A stretch of DNA of 9,193 nucleotides from an uncultured Methylococcaceae bacterium. GTDB lineage: Bacteria > Pseudomonadota > Gammaproteobacteria > Methylococcales > Methylomonadaceae. Below, in pieces: positions 6,440 to 9,193 of this stretch (positions within the stretch are counted from its first letter, which is position 1; each line of letters begins with the position of its first letter). Position numbers and translations under genes: made by a program. The notes beneath the pieces are model-generated. The model was not told the origin of the DNA, searched no databases, and was given only the letters and a program-made list of their open reading frames with translations. The DNA lies in NCBI GenBank assembly GCA_913009515.1, contig CAJVYO010000051.1, forward strand, positions 1 to 9,193, written 5' to 3'.

Positions 6440-8308
6440 TCAATTATTTTGAATTATTGATGCAGGTGGCATTTCAACCCAAAAAGTCGAGCCTGTATTG
6501 AGTATGCTGCTAAAGCCTATTGAACCGTCCATCATTTCGACTAAGTTTTTAGTGAGTACCAAGCCGATGCCTGTGCCTTCTATTGTTGAATTTTCATGTC
6601 CCAAGCGGTTAAAAGAGCTAAACACTTTCTCTTGGTTTTCGTCTGATATGCCAATGCCGGTATCTTGAATACTGACCTTGACTGTTTTGTTATCGGTTAC
6701 ATTAATACTTATATTGATAGTGCCGGATTTTTTATTATATTTTATTGCATTAGTGAGAATATTAATAATTACTTGTTTGAATTTGGTTTTATCTGCCTTT
6801 ATGAAAATATCATTATTTGATGAATTATTAATGTTAATATGAATAGCTTGTTTTTTTGCTAGCGGTATTAGTAATGAGATAGATTCATTAATTAATGCTG
6901 TTAAGTTAATTGATTTTATTGATAATGAATATTCACCTGATTCTATCTGAGATAAATTTAATACTTCATTAATAATATTTAATAAATGTTTACCACTGGA
7001 TAAAATATGATTGATGTCTTCTAATTGGTCTTCAGATAAATCTTCTCCATATTTTAATAATTGAGAAAATCCTAAAATTGAATTAAGCGGTGTTCTAAAT
7101 TCATGACTCATTGAGGATAAAAATTTAGATTTAGCTTGGTTAGCTTGTTGGGCTAGTAATTTTTCTTTAATTAAGGCCTGTTGAAAAAGCTCATTTTTAA
7201 TCGCTAAGGCAAGCATTTCGCATATACCCAGTAGGGTACCTAAAAATTCAGGCTCATTTAATAAATCAGATTCCATATAAAAAAATAACAACCCTAAATT
7301 ATTTTCTTCGCTCTTAATCGGGATAATATAGCAAGGCTGTAATTGAGCAGCGACGGTATCGATGGCGTTTTTTTCTATAAAGAGGTTTTCAGTGAGTTCT
7401 AATAATTGTTTATTTAAAAAATCAAAACATAAGGCTTTATTTTTGATAATGGCTGTATTATTAGAATGATTATCGTATTGTAGCCATTTTTTAGGCTTAT
7501 TATTTTCAAATAAAAAAATGCCTGATGCTTTGCTACTCGCTATATATTTAAAATCATATAAATAATGCAATACATTATTTAATTTATCATCTGTAGTGTT
7601 ATTTTGTTGTAACGTATGAGCAATATAATATCTTAAGCGACACAATTCAGAATGTTTATTGTTTTTTAATTGTGATTTATCGATTGAACGACTATAACGA
7701 TAAATCATAATAATAACTAAAGTAGAGGTAATAGCAATAAATAATAATAAAATATTTAAGACATTTTCAGCATCAGTAAGATGTTTTTTGACTTTTAATT
7801 GTAGTTTATTTTCAATACTGGTAGTTTGATTAATGATGTGATGGAATATTTTATCAAATTCTTGATCTGAAGAGCTGCCCGCCAGTGAATTCTCGAAATT
7901 TTTAACTCTACTTTGCGATAAAGTATGTAAGGTATTTATGGTTTCATATAATAGCGTAAAATCTTGTTTTAAGCTGTCGTCGATAACCTTGGTAGCGGGT
8001 AGTTTGTTAGTAATAATGTTATGAATACTATTAGTTGCTTTATTATTACTTATCCAGATATGGTTAATATCTTGTGTAACATCACCCGCTAAAAATTCTT
8101 CTAGCCAAAGATGGGAATTAAACAATTCTAAACGCACATCCATTACCACGTAGATGATAGTTGAATAATCTTCAACCGCTCGTTTAGTAATATATTTTTG
8201 ATGTAATAAAAAAGATGAAAATAAAATAAGCAGACCGATAAAAATGACTAATAAATAATTGCCTTTTTTTATCGCGTCACTAACCGGTTGTTTTTTAATA
8301 GAGGTCAT
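6440..8308 (-). CDS. Membrane sensor histidine kinase (periplasmic helical sensor, GAF-like, HisKA, HATPase_c)
   Basis: A 622-residue sensor kinase counted from the ATG at 8308. TM1 is about 18-36 and TM2 about 183-203. The intervening 145 residues are mostly helical and probably form a periplasmic helical-bundle sensor. A GAF-like region follows (about 238-375; CYIIPIK at 326-332, LGLLFFYME at 338-346), then a coiled coil (376-395). The HisKA H-box MSHEFRTPLN (400-409) puts the phospho-acceptor at His402. The ATPase domain has an N-box with ILTNAIKYN (517-525), G1 DTGIG (549-553), an F-box around FSSFNRLG (563-570) and G2 GTGIGL (578-583). All catalytic motifs are present. There is no receiver domain, and no response regulator is in the window. 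An in-frame GTG at 8341 would add 11 hydrophobic residues; the ATG is preferred because it gives a normal basic leader and a 14-base overlap with the upstream gene. No clear Shine-Dalgarno was seen, so translation may be coupled. This gene is very AT-rich. Confidence 0.92.
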   Translation of the reverse strand: MTSIKKQPVSDAIKKGNYLLVIFIGLLILFSSFLLHQKYITKRAVEDYSTIIYVVMDVRLELFNSHLWLEEFLAGDVTQDINHIWISNNKATNSIHNIITNKLPATKVIDDSLKQDFTLLYETINTLHTLSQSRVKNFENSLAGSSSDQEFDKIFHHIINQTTSIENKLQLKVKKHLTDAENVLNILLLFIAITSTLVIIMIYRYSRSIDKSQLKNNKHSELCRLRYYIAHTLQQNNTTDDKLNNVLHYLYDFKYIASSKASGIFLFENNKPKKWLQYDNHSNNTAIIKNKALCFDFLNKQLLELTENLFIEKNAIDTVAAQLQPCYIIPIKSEENNLGLLFFYMESDLLNEPEFLGTLLGICEMLALAIKNELFQQALIKEKLLAQQANQAKSKFLSSMSHEFRTPLNSILGFSQLLKYGEDLSEDQLEDINHILSSGKHLLNIINEVLNLSQIESGEYSLSIKSINLTALINESISLLIPLAKKQAIHININNSSNNDIFIKADKTKFKQVIINILTNAIKYNKKSGTINISINVTDNKTVKVSIQDTGIGISDENQEKVFSSFNRLGHENSTIEGTGIGLVLTKNLVEMMDGSIGFSSILNTGSTFWVEMPPASIIQNN

Positions 8309-8969
8309 GATTAATACCAATAATTTGAATATTATTAGCACTAATATTTAAGTCATCATCAATAATAGTTCGGCTGGCAATCACTTCTGTCATTCCAGTT
8401 GGAAAAATACCGCCTTGCGGATTGGTGATTGCTAGAAAAAATGTTTCATCTTGTTCGCTAATCTGGTCGCCAATAATTTCTACACCAATAACAGTACTTA
8501 GTTCACCTGCTAGAATAGTTGATGTGCCAGAAGTTGCTATGTAATCTTCGCCTGCTTTTGCTGTACCATCTTGAGTTTGAAAATTAACTGATGCATCAAT
8601 AGATAATGCACCGCTAATTTGTAATAAAAAATAATTAATATGATTGCTATCACCTTCAGCCGGTGTAATATCAACCTCAGCAGGTGTTGTTGGTATGGTA
8701 GTTGGATTTAATAAGGAGGCAATTTCAATAGTCGTATCTGAAAATTGTAAATACTCTATATTCGATAAGGTATCAATGCCTTCATTGCTATTTAAACTGG
8801 TAATTTGGATAGTTGATTCAATTACTTCTATTTTATAATCGGATTGAATGCTTTTATATAATGCTATATCAGAGCCTTCTGCTCCATCTAGGCTATCATT
8901 TCCTGCATTACCGGTAAATTCATTATTTAAATGATTACCAAGTATTGAATCATTTGTTTCATTTGTCAT
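8295..8969 (-). CDS. Short RTX/Calx-beta protein, probably a truncated remnant of a larger surface protein
   Basis: About 224 residues counted from the ATG at 8969; the same frame also offers a TTG at 9002. Near the start, NEFTGNAGNDSLDGAEGSD is a degenerate RTX (haemolysin-type) calcium repeat. Next comes the segment that usually follows such repeats, with SDYKIEV and NIEYLQFSDTTIEI. After a Pro/Thr linker (TTIPTTPAEVD), the second half is a Calx-beta-type domain with GTAKAGEDYIATSGTSTI, DETFFLAITNP and a closing TIIDDD. Such modules normally occur in very large exported adhesins. Here there is no signal peptide, no Shine-Dalgarno, only one repeat and no obvious C-terminal secretion signal. 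The 3' end overlaps the histidine kinase start by 14 bases. It could be a real small calcium-binding partner of that kinase, but a 5'-truncated relic is more likely, given the junction just upstream. Confidence 0.6.
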   Translation of the reverse strand: MTNETNDSILGNHLNNEFTGNAGNDSLDGAEGSDIALYKSIQSDYKIEVIESTIQITSLNSNEGIDTLSNIEYLQFSDTTIEIASLLNPTTIPTTPAEVDITPAEGDSNHINYFLLQISGALSIDASVNFQTQDGTAKAGEDYIATSGTSTILAGELSTVIGVEIIGDQISEQDETFFLAITNPQGGIFPTGMTEVIASRTIIDDDLNISANNIQIIGINHDLY

Positions 8970-8980
8970 CAAATAAAGAC

Positions 8981-9184
8981 ATGTACTGGCAGGTAAATGC
9001 AATTGTAAATGATAAAATTGATAAAATTAGCTTACTTCTAAAAAACTCTAAAAAAACTGGAATTCAAAAAATGTATCACAAAGAAATGATACAGATGATT
9101 TCAAATTTCAAAAAGAATCCTATAAAATTTAAAAAACCACAAACACCTAAAATTCCTGATGGATCTCCTATTGGAAGCGATTAA
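8981..9184 (+). pseudogene. Unrecognised Lys-rich C-terminal fragment, probably 5'-truncated
   Basis: A 67-residue frame from the ATG at 8981. I do not recognise the family. It starts MYWQVNAIVNDKIDKI, continues as an amphipathic, lysine-rich helical stretch with YHKEMIQMISNFKK, and ends with a proline-rich tail PKIPDGSPIGSD. That looks like the natural C-terminus of a longer protein, not random sequence. There is no convincing Shine-Dalgarno, and only 11 bases separate its ATG from the oppositely oriented ATG at 8969, so no promoter fits in between. Frame readable upstream of 8981 is antisense to the RTX/Calx-beta gene. An ATG at 9188-9190, four bases after this stop, may begin another gene beyond the window. 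It may also be a genuine small gene; this is uncertain. Confidence 0.4.
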
Positions 9185-9193
9185 TATATGAAG

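Noticed and set aside
8309..8341. GTG start at 8341 for the histidine kinase
   Set aside because: It would add a short hydrophobic stretch before the basic leader and lacks a Shine-Dalgarno; the ATG at 8308 gives a typical kinase N-terminus.
8644..8838. Plus-strand open frame of 64 codons
   Set aside because: It is antisense to the RTX/Calx-beta coding sequence, which carries recognisable motifs on the other strand.
8987..9001. Sigma54-like TGGCA...TGCA pattern
   Set aside because: The spacing between the GG and GC elements is nine bases, not the required ten, and it lies inside the plus-strand fragment with no gene suitably placed.
8970..9002. TTG start at 9002 for the RTX/Calx-beta protein
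   Set aside because: The extra 11 residues are antisense to the plus-strand fragment and have no RTX character; a stop lies a few codons further upstream in the same frame.

Overview
The window is an AT-rich stretch of bacterial chromosome given over mainly to signal transduction. The protein types (a SiaA-like PP2C phosphatase, EAL, a DUF2721-type membrane protein, a VKOR-family protein, an RTX/Calx-beta fragment) and the low GC suggest a gammaproteobacterium, perhaps of the Methylococcales or Thiotrichales type. That assignment is inference: there is no rRNA or housekeeping marker here. No tRNA, rRNA, CRISPR array or intact transposase was seen.

Layout. (1) 68-914, plus strand: a two-gene unit made of a small protein of unknown function and a VKOR-family membrane thiol oxidoreductase, one base apart and visibly less AT-rich than the rest. 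(2) 1079-3454, minus strand: a two-gene operon whose first gene is a membrane-bound HAMP/PP2C phosphatase resembling SiaA and whose second gene is a secreted family 3 solute-binding protein. No SiaB, SiaC or SiaD partner and no ABC permease is present. (3) 3455-3745: a divergent intergenic region holding a roughly 137-bp MITE-like element built from nested palindromes. (4) 3746-6352, plus strand: a PDC/Cache-like membrane protein, then an EAL phosphodiesterase with all expected catalytic residues and a C-terminal Cache-like domain, then a DUF2721-type membrane protein. (5) 6440-8969, minus strand: a sensor histidine kinase preceded, with a 14-base overlap, by a short RTX/Calx-beta protein that looks truncated. 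(6) 8981-9184, plus strand: an unrecognised Lys-rich C-terminal fragment.

How it may work together. Region 4 looks like a c-di-GMP degradation module whose sensor domain occurs twice, once on the EAL enzyme and once on a neighbouring membrane protein, with neither copy preceded by a membrane anchor. It sits head-to-head with the SiaA-like phosphatase and its periplasmic binding protein. In Pseudomonas, SiaA controls a diguanylate cyclase through SiaB/SiaC, so a link between region 2 and c-di-GMP is plausible but unproven. The right edge has two reading frames diverging from an 11-bp gap with no room for promoters. That is what a deletion through a divergent gene pair would leave.
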